Positions 1 through 7,279 of a stretch of 15,785 nucleotides of DNA are shown here, one piece after another. The stretch lies in NCBI GenBank assembly GCA_025774805.1, contig JALGZR010000087.1, positions 1 through 15,785 of the forward strand, given 5' to 3'. Both the position numbers and the translations under genes were made by a program. Numbering within the stretch: the first letter of the stretch is position 1; each line of letters begins with the position of its first letter. This DNA comes from a bacterium (GTDB taxonomy: Bacteria; ARS69). The notes under the pieces were generated by a model. The model saw nothing but the letters and a program-made list of their open reading frames with translations. It searched no databases and was not told where the DNA came from.

Positions 1-276
1 CGTCCGGAGAGGAGCGGAGCGGGGGGCCCGTGTCTCGGGGCCCCGCGGATAGAACAGGATCGCGAGCAAGAGCGCGGCAGCGACGGCGAACGCCAGGCGG
101 CGGGGAGCCAGGAGCACCCCGAGGCGCTCGAGAAGGCTCGGGCCCGCGAGGTTCCGGAGCAGCGGCTCCGCCGCGGCGAGGAGCTCCTCCCGTTCCTCTG
201 CCGTGGGCTCGACGGATGCCGAGTCGAGAAGCTCCCGGACGATCTCCTCGCTTCTTCCGTCCTCGTCCCTTCTCAT
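1..276 (-). CDS. Single-pass membrane protein coupled to ECF sigma factor, putative anti-sigma factor (partial)
   Basis: This gene runs off the left edge of the window, so only its first 92 codons are visible. It starts with ATG inside the stop codon of the sigma factor gene (ATGA overlap). An AAGGAG-type ribosome binding site sits about 8 nt upstream. The visible protein has an acidic, Glu/Leu-rich N-terminal region (residues 1-55), then a basic stretch and a hydrophobic segment (about residues 65-84, RLAFAVAAALLLAILF) that should cross the inner membrane. Residues after it are Pro/Arg-rich. A gene translationally coupled to an ECF sigma factor and encoding a cytoplasmic segment plus one membrane helix is typically an anti-sigma factor. 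The visible part has no cysteine or histidine, so it is not a zinc-binding (ZAS) anti-sigma domain. The role is inferred from context; an unrelated membrane protein remains possible. Confidence 0.6.
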   Translation of the reverse strand, partial: MRRDEDGRSEEIVRELLDSASVEPTAEEREELLAAAEPLLRNLAGPSLLERLGVLLAPRRLAFAVAAALLLAILFYPRGPETRAPRSAPLRT

Positions 277-839
277 GGCCCCTTCTCCTTCCATCGTTCG
301 CGCCATCGCTCCCGGACCTGCCGGACGGCCCGACTCTTGCGCGAGGCGACCGTTCCCTCGGGCACGCCCGCCAGCTCGGCGATCTCCCGGTAACGGAGCC
401 CGCCGACCTCGCTGAGCAGCAGTGCCTCGCGATCCTCCTCCGCCAGCGTCCCCAGGACCGCCACGAGGCGAGCGGATCGCTCCCGGGTCTCGAGTTCCGC
501 GTCCGGACCCGGATCGGGGGCCGGCGGCTCCGCCTCCAGCGGCTCTCGCCGCCCCCACGCCTTGGCCCGCTCGTCCAGAGCGAGCCGCCGGGCGATCGTG
601 ACGAGGTACGTCGTGAACCGGGCCCGTGGCTCGTAGCGCGGAGCCGCCCGCAGCAACCGGAGGAAGCACTCCTGCGTGAGATCCCTCGCCGTCTCCCGAT
701 CCCCGAGGAGGAAGAGCATCAGATTGAGGACGCGCCTCTGGTGCCGCTCGACGATCACCGCGAACGCCTCGCGCGAACCGTGCCGGGCCGACACCATGAG
801 CTCCTCGTCGCTCGTCTCAGATCGGGCTCTCGGGATCAC
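273..839 (-). CDS. RNA polymerase sigma-70 factor, ECF subfamily
   Basis: This 188-residue protein has the two-domain layout of ECF sigma factors. Region 2 covers about residues 23-92, with a DLTQECFLRLLRA core that contacts core polymerase and the -10 element. Region 4 covers about residues 125-178, with a helix-turn-helix (LRYREIAELAGVPEGTVASRKSRA) that reads the -35 element. A Pro/Glu-rich linker (residues 98-122) joins them. I chose the GTG at 839 because a GGAGGGGAG ribosome binding site lies 8 nt upstream. An internal ATG at 797 would remove part of the N-terminus before region 2. The stop codon overlaps the start of a membrane protein gene, the usual sigma/anti-sigma pairing. The protein should redirect RNA polymerase to a small regulon, probably for envelope or stress genes, but the signal and targets cannot be read here. 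Confidence 0.9.
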   Translation of the reverse strand: MIPRARSETSDEELMVSARHGSREAFAVIVERHQRRVLNLMLFLLGDRETARDLTQECFLRLLRAAPRYEPRARFTTYLVTIARRLALDERAKAWGRREPLEAEPPAPDPGPDAELETRERSARLVAVLGTLAEEDREALLLSEVGGLRYREIAELAGVPEGTVASRKSRAVRQVRERWRERWKEKGP

Positions 840-1103
840 CGCGTCTTCTCCCCTCCACCGAATGAAACGGGCCCGGCCGGGAATCCTTCACGAGAACGCG
901 CGGGTGCGGACCCCCGGCGGCAGGCGTCGGAAGTGGGGAGTCGGGGCTCCGCGGCGGGGGTCGGGCAGCCCGCGGTGTGTCGCGGGCCGCTGGCCGCCGG
1001 TCGCGGCCGCGGTCGCGGTCGCCCCCCGCGCGGGTCGAGGAGGGGGGACGGGTCGAGCGAAGGGTGCCGGAGAGAGTGGGGAAACAGAATCCACAGCCAA
1101 TGG
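840..1103. other. Non-coding gap with GC-rich hairpin
   Basis: This gap separates the S9 peptidase from the sigma factor gene. It holds a perfect 7-bp stem (968-974 pairing with 981-987, loop GTGTGT) followed by short repeats of a GGTCGC-like hexamer at about 1000-1022. The hairpin has no T-tract on either side, so it is not a standard intrinsic terminator. The minus-strand side nearest the sigma gene should contain its promoter, but I cannot pick out a clear one. Confidence 0.4.
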
Positions 1104-3092
1104 CTACAGGTACCTCTCGATCCACTCCACGATGCGGTTCAGCCTCTCCTCCCGGTTCCGGGGCTTCCCGCCCCGGGACAGCCCGTGGGACTCGCCCTCG
1201 AACCGCACCATCTCGCAGGGCGCCCGGTCGAGAAACCTCATCGCGGTGAAGAGCCACTCGCTCTCCGCGATCGGGCACCGCAGGTCTCCCTCGGAGTGGA
1301 TGATGAGAAGCGGAGTCGTGATGTTCTTCACGTAGGAATTCGGCGAAGCCCGATCGTAGGCCCCCGGCGCCTCCCAGGGCGCCTTGCCGCGAAAGAAGAA
1401 GTTGAAGTACCAGCCGTAGTCGCTCGCGCCCCACAGGATCGAGAAGTCCCCCGCCTGCCGCTGCGTGACCCCGACCCGGTAGCGGTTCGTGTGGCCGAGG
1501 GCCCACGTCGTCATGTAACCGCCGTAGCTTCCCCCCAGGATCCCGATTCGCTTGGCGTCGACGTACGGCTTGCGGGCCATGGCGTTCGTGAGCGCCTGGA
1601 CGTCGGCCCAGTCGTCCTTTCCCCACTTTCCGTCGATACAGTTGCAGAATCTCATTCCGCGCCCCGAGCTCCCGCGCGGGTTGCAGTACGCGACGACCCA
1701 CCCCTTCGCGGCGAGCACCTGCATCTCGTGGAACCAGGCCTCGCCGTACTGCGCCATCGGACCGCCGTGGACCTCGATCAGGCAGGGGTACTTCCTTCCC
1801 GAACGTAAGCCGGGGGGCTTGAGAACCCAGGCCTGCAGGTCGACCTTGCCGCTCTTCACCCGAAACTCCTCCGGTTCCCGGAAGCGGAGCGGTCGGAAGA
1901 AGGGGGCGGTGAGGCGGGAGATCTTCCTCCTCTCGCAGGAGCCGTCGAGACGGACGCGATAGAGCTCTCCCGTGTCGATCGCCGTTCCGACGCAGGCCAC
2001 GGCGATCGGGTCGCCGTCGGTCGCGACCGAGAGACCGAGAACCGAGACGTTGCCGTCGATCTCCGGCCGCACGTCTCCACCCCCGCTCGACAGGGAGTAG
2101 ACGCGGAAGCACCCCTCCTCGTCGGAGCCGAACGCCACGCGCTCCTCGTCGCCGTCGGCGTAGACCTCCATCAGGATTGCCATCAACGACACCGAGGTGT
2201 CGGACACCGTCATGTTCATCGCCCACCGGTCGTGCCCGAGGTTCAGGGGCTCGCTCTTCCCCCTCCCGCTCGTGGGCGATCTCCACACCGACATCTCGTG
2301 GTACAGCCACTCGCCGGGTCCCCCCTCGTAGCCCAGCCAGTAGAGGTGCCGGCCGTCCAGGCTCCACCGGGGCGTGTTGCGATCCCCGGTGGTCGGGGTG
2401 ATCTCCCGCAGGCGCTTCCCGTTCCGGTCCATCACGTACACCGACGTGAGGTCGGGGTAGCGGTGGCGGTCCTCGCCGCGCCCCGAGATGAAGGCGATGC
2501 GTCTTCCGTCGGGACTCCACCGGGGCTCCCGATCGTGATGGTCCCCCGGAGTCAGGCAGGTCGTGCGGCCGCTCCGAACACTCGCCGTCCAGACGCCCCA
2601 GAACTCGTCGGCGAACCAGCCGAAGCCATCCTCCTTGTGATAGAGACGCGTGATGTGCTTGAACGTCGGCCCCCTCTTCCTCTCCCTTTCCGACTTCTTC
2701 GAAACCGGGATGTGCTGGAAGAGAAGCTCTCCCCCGCGCGGAGACCAGGAGAGGGCGGTGATCGGGCCTCCCTTCAGAGAGGTCACCTGCCGGGGCTCCC
2801 CGCCGTCCAGGGAGAGCTCCCAGACATTCGGCACGTCTCCCCGGTCGGACACGAACGCGACACTCCTCCCGTCGGGGCTCCACGTCGGCGTCGCGTCGTG
2901 CACGAGGCCGCGCGTGAGCTGCCGGGGCCGGCCGCCCCGGATCGGCACGATCCAGAGGTGGGACTCGTAGCGGTTCTCGCGCCGGTTCAGGCGCCGAACG
3001 GTGAACACGACCCGGCGTCCGTCAGGCGAGAGGGAGGGAGACCCGGGAAGGATCAAACGAAAGAGATCCTCGATGCGGACGTCGCGGGGCAT
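1104..3092 (-). CDS. S9C-family prolyl-oligopeptidase / acylaminoacyl-peptidase-like serine peptidase
   Basis: This 662-residue protein has the S9 layout. An N-terminal beta-propeller (about residues 15-400) carries repeated WSPDGRxxAF-type PD40 blades near residues 21, 71, 117, 192 and 243. A C-terminal alpha/beta hydrolase follows (about 405-662). The catalytic triad looks intact: Ser522 in GGSYGGYM, Asp603 in EGDLRCP and His636 in GESHGLSR. The HGGP motif at 442-445 would form the oxyanion hole. Family members cleave short or N-blocked peptides; the exact substrate is unknown. No signal peptide or membrane segment is seen, so it is probably cytoplasmic. I chose the ATG at 3092 because AGGAG lies 7 nt upstream. 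The frame stays open far upstream but would overlap the outer-membrane gene. It starts 44 bp after that gene and is probably co-transcribed with it. Confidence 0.93.
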   Translation of the reverse strand: MPRDVRIEDLFRLILPGSPSLSPDGRRVVFTVRRLNRRENRYESHLWIVPIRGGRPRQLTRGLVHDATPTWSPDGRSVAFVSDRGDVPNVWELSLDGGEPRQVTSLKGGPITALSWSPRGGELLFQHIPVSKKSERERKRGPTFKHITRLYHKEDGFGWFADEFWGVWTASVRSGRTTCLTPGDHHDREPRWSPDGRRIAFISGRGEDRHRYPDLTSVYVMDRNGKRLREITPTTGDRNTPRWSLDGRHLYWLGYEGGPGEWLYHEMSVWRSPTSGRGKSEPLNLGHDRWAMNMTVSDTSVSLMAILMEVYADGDEERVAFGSDEEGCFRVYSLSSGGGDVRPEIDGNVSVLGLSVATDGDPIAVACVGTAIDTGELYRVRLDGSCERRKISRLTAPFFRPLRFREPEEFRVKSGKVDLQAWVLKPPGLRSGRKYPCLIEVHGGPMAQYGEAWFHEMQVLAAKGWVVAYCNPRGSSGRGMRFCNCIDGKWGKDDWADVQALTNAMARKPYVDAKRIGILGGSYGGYMTTWALGHTNRYRVGVTQRQAGDFSILWGASDYGWYFNFFFRGKAPWEAPGAYDRASPNSYVKNITTPLLIIHSEGDLRCPIAESEWLFTAMRFLDRAPCEMVRFEGESHGLSRGGKPRNREERLNRIVEWIERYL

Positions 3093-3136
3093 TGTCCTGC
3101 TCCTGGATTGGGACCGACCCGGATCTCGCGTCCGTG

Positions 3137-3703
3137 CTAGTAGAACCCGAGGCCGACCATGAACTTGAAGTCCGGAAGTTCGTCGATGCCGAATCGGATC
3201 TCGGCCCGCGCACTCTTGTAGCCCGCGAGCTCCTTCTCGATGCCGACCAACAGATTCAATCCGATCTCGGTTTCCGTGTCGTCGATCCGCCCGTGTCCCG
3301 CTCCGCTCGGAACCCCCGGGTCCAGGTCCTTGAAATCGTAGTAGGCAAGTCCGAGCCCCATTCCGACGTAGGGCATGGCGGGGAAGTTCTGCGCGGGAAT
3401 CGCGTACTGCACATCGGCGTTCAGGATCAGCGTGAGGACGTTGTCTCCGAATCCGACATCGGCGCTCGGACGGAGAGCCAGATCGGGCGTGAACTCCGCG
3501 AGCTCCGCGAACACGCCGATCACGAGCTGATCGGGGTCGGCGGACAGTCCGATGTGGGGGCCGTAGATCGACCGTCCGGCACCGCTCTGGGCGTCGGCGG
3601 GTGACGAAGTGAAGAGGCCGAGAGCCGTGACCAGGGCCAGGACGATGGTCGGGCTCGGAGTCATCGCTCGGGCGTGATCCGCCCATCGCAGAATCGAGAT
3701 CAT
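3137..3703 (-). CDS. Small outer-membrane beta-barrel protein
   Basis: This 188-residue protein starts with an extended basic region and a hydrophobic signal segment (about residues 17-33), with a likely cleavage site after ADA (residue 38). The mature part alternates hydrophobic and polar residues in short strands (for example PYVGMGLGLAYYDF and ETEIGLNLLVGI). It ends in ...MVGLGFY, a C-terminal aromatic strand typical of proteins inserted by the BAM machinery. The size suits an eight-stranded barrel of the OmpW/OmpX/OMP_b-brl kind. I chose the ATG at 3703 because GGGAGG is 4-5 nt upstream; the internal ATG at 3664 has no ribosome binding site. A TTGACA-17-TAAACA promoter lies just upstream. 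The peptidase gene follows 44 bp later. The specific function is unknown. Confidence 0.8.
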   Translation of the reverse strand: MISILRWADHARAMTPSPTIVLALVTALGLFTSSPADAQSGAGRSIYGPHIGLSADPDQLVIGVFAELAEFTPDLALRPSADVGFGDNVLTLILNADVQYAIPAQNFPAMPYVGMGLGLAYYDFKDLDPGVPSGAGHGRIDDTETEIGLNLLVGIEKELAGYKSARAEIRFGIDELPDFKFMVGLGFY

Positions 3704-3753
3704 GATTCCTCCCGAAGACGAGTCCTCTCGTGGCGCGGAAGGGGCTCGCGCCC

Positions 3754-3782
3754 TGTTTATCCCCTCACCCCGGGCTTGTCAA
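3754..3782 (-). promoter_or_regulatory. Sigma-70-type promoter of the beta-barrel/S9 peptidase unit
   Basis: On the minus strand a perfect TTGACA (-35, 3782-3777) is followed after 17 bp by TAAACA (-10, 3759-3754). Transcription would begin near 3747, leaving a leader of about 44 nt before the ATG at 3703. The -35 is perfect but the -10 is only a partial match. Confidence 0.55.
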
Positions 3783-3876
3783 CGGAACGGCCCACGGACG
3801 CCTGCCGGCAGGGGGTGGGGGACCCGTCTTGGATGACGTCGGTGGGTGGTCCCCGCGAATGGCCGCGCGGATGGTC

Positions 3877-4059
3877 CTGGCCCGCATTTCTCACCAGGCT
3901 CGTCGCGAGGCTCAAGGATAGTCGTGTCTGGCGAGAAGATGCGGGGCTTTCGCCGGAGGCGGGGCCGTAGCCCCGTCGCAGGGTGGAAGCTCCGCAACGA
4001 CGAAGCCAGGCGCGGCTTTGCCGCTGCCGCAGCAGAGACTGGTGAGAAATGCGGGCTAG
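3877..4059. repeat. Inverted-terminus intergenic element, copy A (intact, 183 bp)
   Basis: The two ends are near-perfect inverted repeats of each other. CCCGCATTTCTCACCAG at 3881-3897 pairs with its exact complement at 4039-4055. The flanking four bases are CTGG on the left and CTAG on the right. The interior is GC-rich and full of short hairpins, for example CGGGGC-CGTA-GCCCCG (3960-3975) and GCGGC-TTT-GCCGC near 4013-4025. No reading frame of note is present. It lies 76 bp downstream of the OmpA-family gene. The same element recurs at 6849-7030 and, degraded, at 6201-6437 and 11731-11890. It resembles a MITE or a REP-like unit. Confidence 0.85.
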
Positions 4060-4135
4060 GGAAGGCCGCTGCAGAAGACCGCTGGGGAAGGGGTGTGGCT
4101 TGGGAGCGCGGGTCGATTCGCACGGCGGGGCGCCG

Positions 4136-5983
4136 CTACTCGAGCTCCACCTTCGGTGGCTCCGGCTCCTCCGGTAACTCGAGCTCGATGTCCTCGTCGA
4201 GGTCCGGCATTATCGCGTCCGGGGGAAGTTCGATCTCGCCGACCTTGTCCGCGCCGGCGTCTTCGGTGGCGTCCGACGCCGATGCTCCCGGCTCCTCGCC
4301 GAATTCCTCGTCGAAGTCGGCGCCGAACTCCGCATCGAAGTCGGCGTCGAACTCCTCATCGAACTCCTCGTCGAAAAAGCCGCCCAGATCCTCTTCCTCT
4401 TCGTCGGCACCGAAGTCGTATTCCTCGGGCGGATCGCCGGGCGAGAGCACGAGCACTTCGATGCGTCGATTCGCGGCCCGTCCCTCTTCGGTCGTGTCGC
4501 TCGAGATCGGCATCGATTCGCCGTACCCGGTGGCCACCAGGTTGTTCGCGCCCATGTCGTAGAAGGTCTCGAGCAGATACTGTCTCAACTTCGTGGCCCG
4601 GCGCTCGCTCAGCTCCTGGTTGAACCCGGCCGCACCGATCCCGTCGGTGTGGACCCCGATCTCGATCTTGAGCGGTCTCTCCTCGTTGCCGGTCCAGCGC
4701 TCCAGGAGCACCGCCACCTTGTTGATCGCGTGGAACGAGAGGGGCTCGATCTCTTCGCTGCCCGGCTCGAACTCGGCTTCTTGCACGATGATCTTGTCGC
4801 CCTGGAGCAGTTGTTTCTCCAGCGGGTTCTCCGCGCACCCGTCGTTGTCGACCCCGGCGCCGAGCGGGGTGTTCTCGCACAGATCGAGACCGTCCAGGAC
4901 GCCGTCCTCGTCCGTGTCGAAGTGGCGTCCCTGCGCATCCACGAGCGCTCCGATCGGAGTGTCGTTCATCAGATCGAGCCCGTCGAAGACGCCGTCCTGA
5001 TCGGAGTCGCTCGGACATCCCACGAGGTCGACGGTCGCGCCGATCGGTGTGACATCGCACTGGTCGAGCCCGTCGAAAACGCCGTCCTGATCCGAGTCGA
5101 TTCCGCAACCCACGCCATCGACGACCACTCCGGGGGCGGTCGTGGGGCAATCGTCGAATCGGTTGGCGATCTCGTCGCCATCCGCGTCTTTCCAGACCCA
5201 TCCGAATGGGAAGGAGACGCTCGCGGTGACGGCGATGTTGTTCAGCCACCGACGGCCCCGATAGTCGACCGGGCTGTAAGGTTCCTGCAGGAAGACCCCA
5301 TCGTCGCCGCCGCCGGTGAACAGATCCCGTTGCGCCGCCAGGAGCGGCGCGCGCGGGTTTTCGCGCGGGAGGTCGCTCTTTCGCGCCACGAGGTCGCGCA
5401 CGTCGAGCCGGAACGTGAAGCCGCTGGGCCGAAAGTACTTCAGACCGACCCCGAAGTCGAGGAATGCATCGGAGAAGGGGCCCGGGGGTTCCTCATCGGC
5501 ATTGCTGAGATCATCGAGGAAGCCTCCCCCGATGCTGATGAACGGACGGAGCCGCTGCTTCGTGACGTGAAGCAGAAACGATCCACCGACCATGAGCAGG
5601 TCCGTGTCCACCTCGTTCGAGATCCCGCGGGTCTCCAGGTCGGTGATCACCGCGCCCACGATCCGGTTTTCGGCGTCGAAGACGTACTGAAACCTGTAGG
5701 ATTCGAGCATTCCCTCGCGGTAGCTCTGCGTCTGGCCGGGGGAGACCGCGACGGTTCCTTCGAACGCCCACCAGGCCGAGTTGTTCAGCGTGAGGCGCAA
5801 ACCCGTGAGTGGAGTCGCGGAGCTGTACTGGGCGTTGTCGTCGAGCTGCAAGACCCCGAAGACGGGACTCACCTCGAGGATCCGCTCGTGGACGCCGTCC
5901 GCGGAGACCGGGCCGGAAGCCGCCATTAAGAGGGCTGCTCCCCCCGCCACGAGACCGAAGCGTGCCCTGCCGGCGAGCCTCAT
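4136..5983 (-). CDS. OmpA-family outer-membrane protein with TSP3 calcium-type repeats and acidic tail
   Basis: This 615-residue protein has a signal peptide (about residues 1-28) and a beta-barrel-like region (about 30-260). Four Asp-rich thrombospondin type 3 repeats follow (about 264-385, DxDxDG cores at 266, 296, 326 and 356). Next comes an OmpA C-terminal domain (about 395-513) that should bind peptidoglycan; Asp447 and Arg461 (in NQELSERRA) sit where the diaminopimelate-binding residues occur. It ends in a strongly acidic tail (about 518-615) with FDEEFDEEFDADFDAEF-like repeats. It would anchor the outer membrane to the cell wall, with the TSP3 stalk probably binding calcium. GAGGGAG lies 4 nt before the chosen ATG. 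The acidic tail after the OmpA domain is unusual, and the third TSP3 repeat has lost both cysteines. It appears to be transcribed alone. Confidence 0.93.
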   Translation of the reverse strand: MRLAGRARFGLVAGGAALLMAASGPVSADGVHERILEVSPVFGVLQLDDNAQYSSATPLTGLRLTLNNSAWWAFEGTVAVSPGQTQSYREGMLESYRFQYVFDAENRIVGAVITDLETRGISNEVDTDLLMVGGSFLLHVTKQRLRPFISIGGGFLDDLSNADEEPPGPFSDAFLDFGVGLKYFRPSGFTFRLDVRDLVARKSDLPRENPRAPLLAAQRDLFTGGGDDGVFLQEPYSPVDYRGRRWLNNIAVTASVSFPFGWVWKDADGDEIANRFDDCPTTAPGVVVDGVGCGIDSDQDGVFDGLDQCDVTPIGATVDLVGCPSDSDQDGVFDGLDLMNDTPIGALVDAQGRHFDTDEDGVLDGLDLCENTPLGAGVDNDGCAENPLEKQLLQGDKIIVQEAEFEPGSEEIEPLSFHAINKVAVLLERWTGNEERPLKIEIGVHTDGIGAAGFNQELSERRATKLRQYLLETFYDMGANNLVATGYGESMPISSDTTEEGRAANRRIEVLVLSPGDPPEEYDFGADEEEEDLGGFFDEEFDEEFDADFDAEFGADFDEEFGEEPGASASDATEDAGADKVGEIELPPDAIMPDLDEDIELELPEEPEPPKVELE

Positions 5984-6200
5984 GTCGCTCCCTCTCTCGT
6001 CAGCCCTGCCGCAGACCCCCCCGCGGAGGGCACTGCAGGGCCCGGAGCCCCGCCTCGTTCGCTCGCAGGGGTCTCTCGAGGCCGAAGGCCGTTCGCCAAA
6101 CTCCCATAGATCCGGGGAACGGAATGGCCAATGTGCATCATAACTTCCCCCTTGTCAACGCGATCGGGGGAATCGACGGTCGCGCGTCCACGCTCGGCGA
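5984..6200. promoter_or_regulatory. Upstream region of the OmpA-family gene, weak promoter
   Basis: This non-coding stretch is the leader and promoter region of the OmpA-family gene. A perfect TTGACA on the minus strand (6158-6153) is the best -35 candidate. At normal spacing the -10 (CACATT) is poor. A TATGAT (6142-6137) is a better hexamer but lies only 10 bp away. The start site is therefore unresolved, and the leader could exceed 130 nt. No gene is visible. Confidence 0.35.
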
Positions 6201-6437
6201 CTGCCCTGCAACCCTTACCGGCCCCATAGCGAGGCGGTGGATCGTCGTCTCGGGCGAGGAGATGGGGTGCCTTCGCCCGAGGCGGGGCCGTCGCCGCTCG
6301 GCGGGACGGATGCGCCGCAGCGGCACTCCTCGCCCGTATCTCTCACCAGGCGCGGCACAATGGGTGGGGGCAAGGCACGGCGGGGGCGGCGCGGCCTTGC
6401 CGCCGCCGTGGCCGGGGCGGGTGAGATCTGTCGGCTA
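6201..6437. repeat. Inverted-terminus intergenic element, copy B (composite or decayed)
   Basis: The left boundary (6201-6221) matches the family terminus at only 13 of 21 positions. The interior at 6225-6300 follows the family pattern (GCGAGGC, then TCGCCCGAGGCGGGGCCGTC). A second, better left terminus appears inside at 6332-6349 (CCCGTATCTCTCACCAGG, 16 of 18 identical to copy A). The right terminus (6417-6437) runs into the spoVG stop codon. Two left ends and one right end suggest one element inserted next to or inside another. Confidence 0.65.
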
Positions 6438-6734
6438 AGGGGCCTGGTCCGAAACAGCGAGGTCCACATCGGAATCCATCGCAAGGACTTCCTGGTCGTA
6501 GGCGGAGAGAACCACACGCTCCAGATACGCCCGGGTCTCGCGATTGATGGGGTGCGCGATGTCCTGGAAGGTCCCGTCTTTCTTTTTCCTCGCGGGCATG
6601 GCAACGAACCGCCCATCCGCCCCCTGAATCACCTTGAGTCCGCGGATGACGAACTCATTGTCCAACGTGATCGACACGAAGGCCTTGAGTACTTCCTCGT
6701 CTTGGAGGTTCACGCGCACTTCGGTGATTTCCAT
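6435..6734 (-). CDS. spoVG: SpoVG family nucleic-acid-binding regulator
   Basis: This 99-residue protein begins MEITEVRVNLQDEE, the standard SpoVG start, and contains the family core (LDNEFVIRGLKVIQG, FVAMPARKKKDGTFQDIAHPI). SpoVG proteins are small dimers that bind DNA and RNA and act as pleiotropic regulators (sporulation and septation in Bacillus; virulence and metabolism elsewhere). Nothing here suggests sporulation, so a general regulatory role is more likely. The frame extends 23 codons upstream, but I chose the ATG at 6734 because it matches the family N-terminus and has GGGAG about 8 nt upstream. The TAG stop is part of the terminus of repeat copy B, so the element starts exactly where the gene ends. 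It is flanked on both sides by repeat copies and seems to be transcribed alone. Confidence 0.93.
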   Translation of the reverse strand: MEITEVRVNLQDEEVLKAFVSITLDNEFVIRGLKVIQGADGRFVAMPARKKKDGTFQDIAHPINRETRAYLERVVLSAYDQEVLAMDSDVDLAVSDQAP

Positions 6735-6794
6735 TCGAGTGTCTCCCGGCTGCCGTTGTCCTCTCCAGCGCAGTATCGGACTCCTGAGTTCAGG

Positions 6795-6823
6795 TTTCAA
6801 CAAATCTTGCGGCCTGTTGTCAA
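6795..6823 (-). promoter_or_regulatory. Putative spoVG promoter
   Basis: On the minus strand a perfect TTGACA (6823-6818) is followed after 17 bp by TTGAAA (6800-6795), a weak -10 hexamer. Transcription would start near 6788, giving a leader of about 54 nt. The region is visibly less GC-rich than its surroundings, which supports a promoter. Confidence 0.45.
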
Positions 6824-6848
6824 GCTTTGCAAATCTGGCCGAACCCTT

Positions 6849-7030
6849 CTAGCCAGCATTTCTCACCAGGCTCGTCGCGAGGCTGCGGATCGTCGCGGCC
6901 GGCGAGGGGATGGGGGGCTTTCGCCCGGGGCGGGGCCGTAGCCCCGTCGCAGGGCGGTAGCGCCCCAGCGACGAAGCCAGGCGCGGCTTTGCCGCGGCGG
7001 CAGCAGAGGCCGGTGAGATCCGCAGGCCAG
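6849..7030. repeat. Inverted-terminus intergenic element, copy C (intact, 182 bp)
   Basis: The left end (6849-6869) is CTAG followed by CCAGCATTTCTCACCAG, one base different from copy A over the 17-base core. The right end (7010-7030) is a partial inverted match (CCGGTGAGAT..., ending CCAG). The interior is very like copy A: the hairpin CGGGGC-CGTA-GCCCCG at 6931-6946, and the shared string AAGCCAGGCGCGGCTTTGCC near 6974. It has the same orientation as copies A and E. It sits just upstream of the spoVG promoter. Confidence 0.85.
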
Positions 7031-7207
7031 GCACCGGCGTTTGATGAGAATCGGGATCCGGAATCTCGGCCCCGGAGCTGCCCGGTGGACCGGGAAGACC
7101 GGGTCCGGCCGAGGAACGGCCTCCGGTCAGGAGAAAGCAGCGGAAGGGAGTGGCCCGGGCACCCGGGCCGATCGGGCGCGGGGTTCGGTCCGTCGGCGCC
7201 GGATCGG

Positions 7208-7279
7208 CTAGCCTTTATTTCTCTCCCAGCTCTGTTGCGGAAGCAGTCCGCAACGGGCCCGGTGAGAATTGCAGGCCAG
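7208..7279. repeat. Short inverted-terminus element, copy D (72 bp)
   Basis: The left end (7208-7229, CTAGCCTTTATTTCTCTCCCAG) and right end (7259-7279, CCGGTGAGAATTGCAGGCCAG) are recognisable versions of the family termini. The interior is only about 30 bp and is replaced by a single perfect hairpin, GTTGCGG paired with CCGCAAC around a 7-nt loop (7234-7254). It looks like an internally deleted or separate short form of the same family. Confidence 0.65.

Noticed and set aside
30-1808. A 592-codon open frame on the plus strand
   Set aside because: It lies antisense to the sigma factor and the S9 peptidase, both clearly recognisable. Its product is Arg/Pro-rich with no domain, as expected for a shadow frame in GC-rich DNA.
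3093-3686. A 198-codon N-terminal extension of the S9 peptidase
   Set aside because: The extension is Arg-rich nonsense overlapping the beta-barrel gene in another frame; family proteins begin near MPRDVRIEDL and a good ribosome binding site precedes that ATG.
4649-5929. A 426-codon plus-strand frame opposite the OmpA-family gene
   Set aside because: The minus-strand frame has a signal peptide, TSP3 repeats and an OmpA domain; the plus-strand product has none and mirrors its codons.
3877-7279. CRISPR array
   Set aside because: The repeats are about 180 bp, irregularly spaced and inverted at their ends, with no regular short repeat/spacer pattern and no cas genes.
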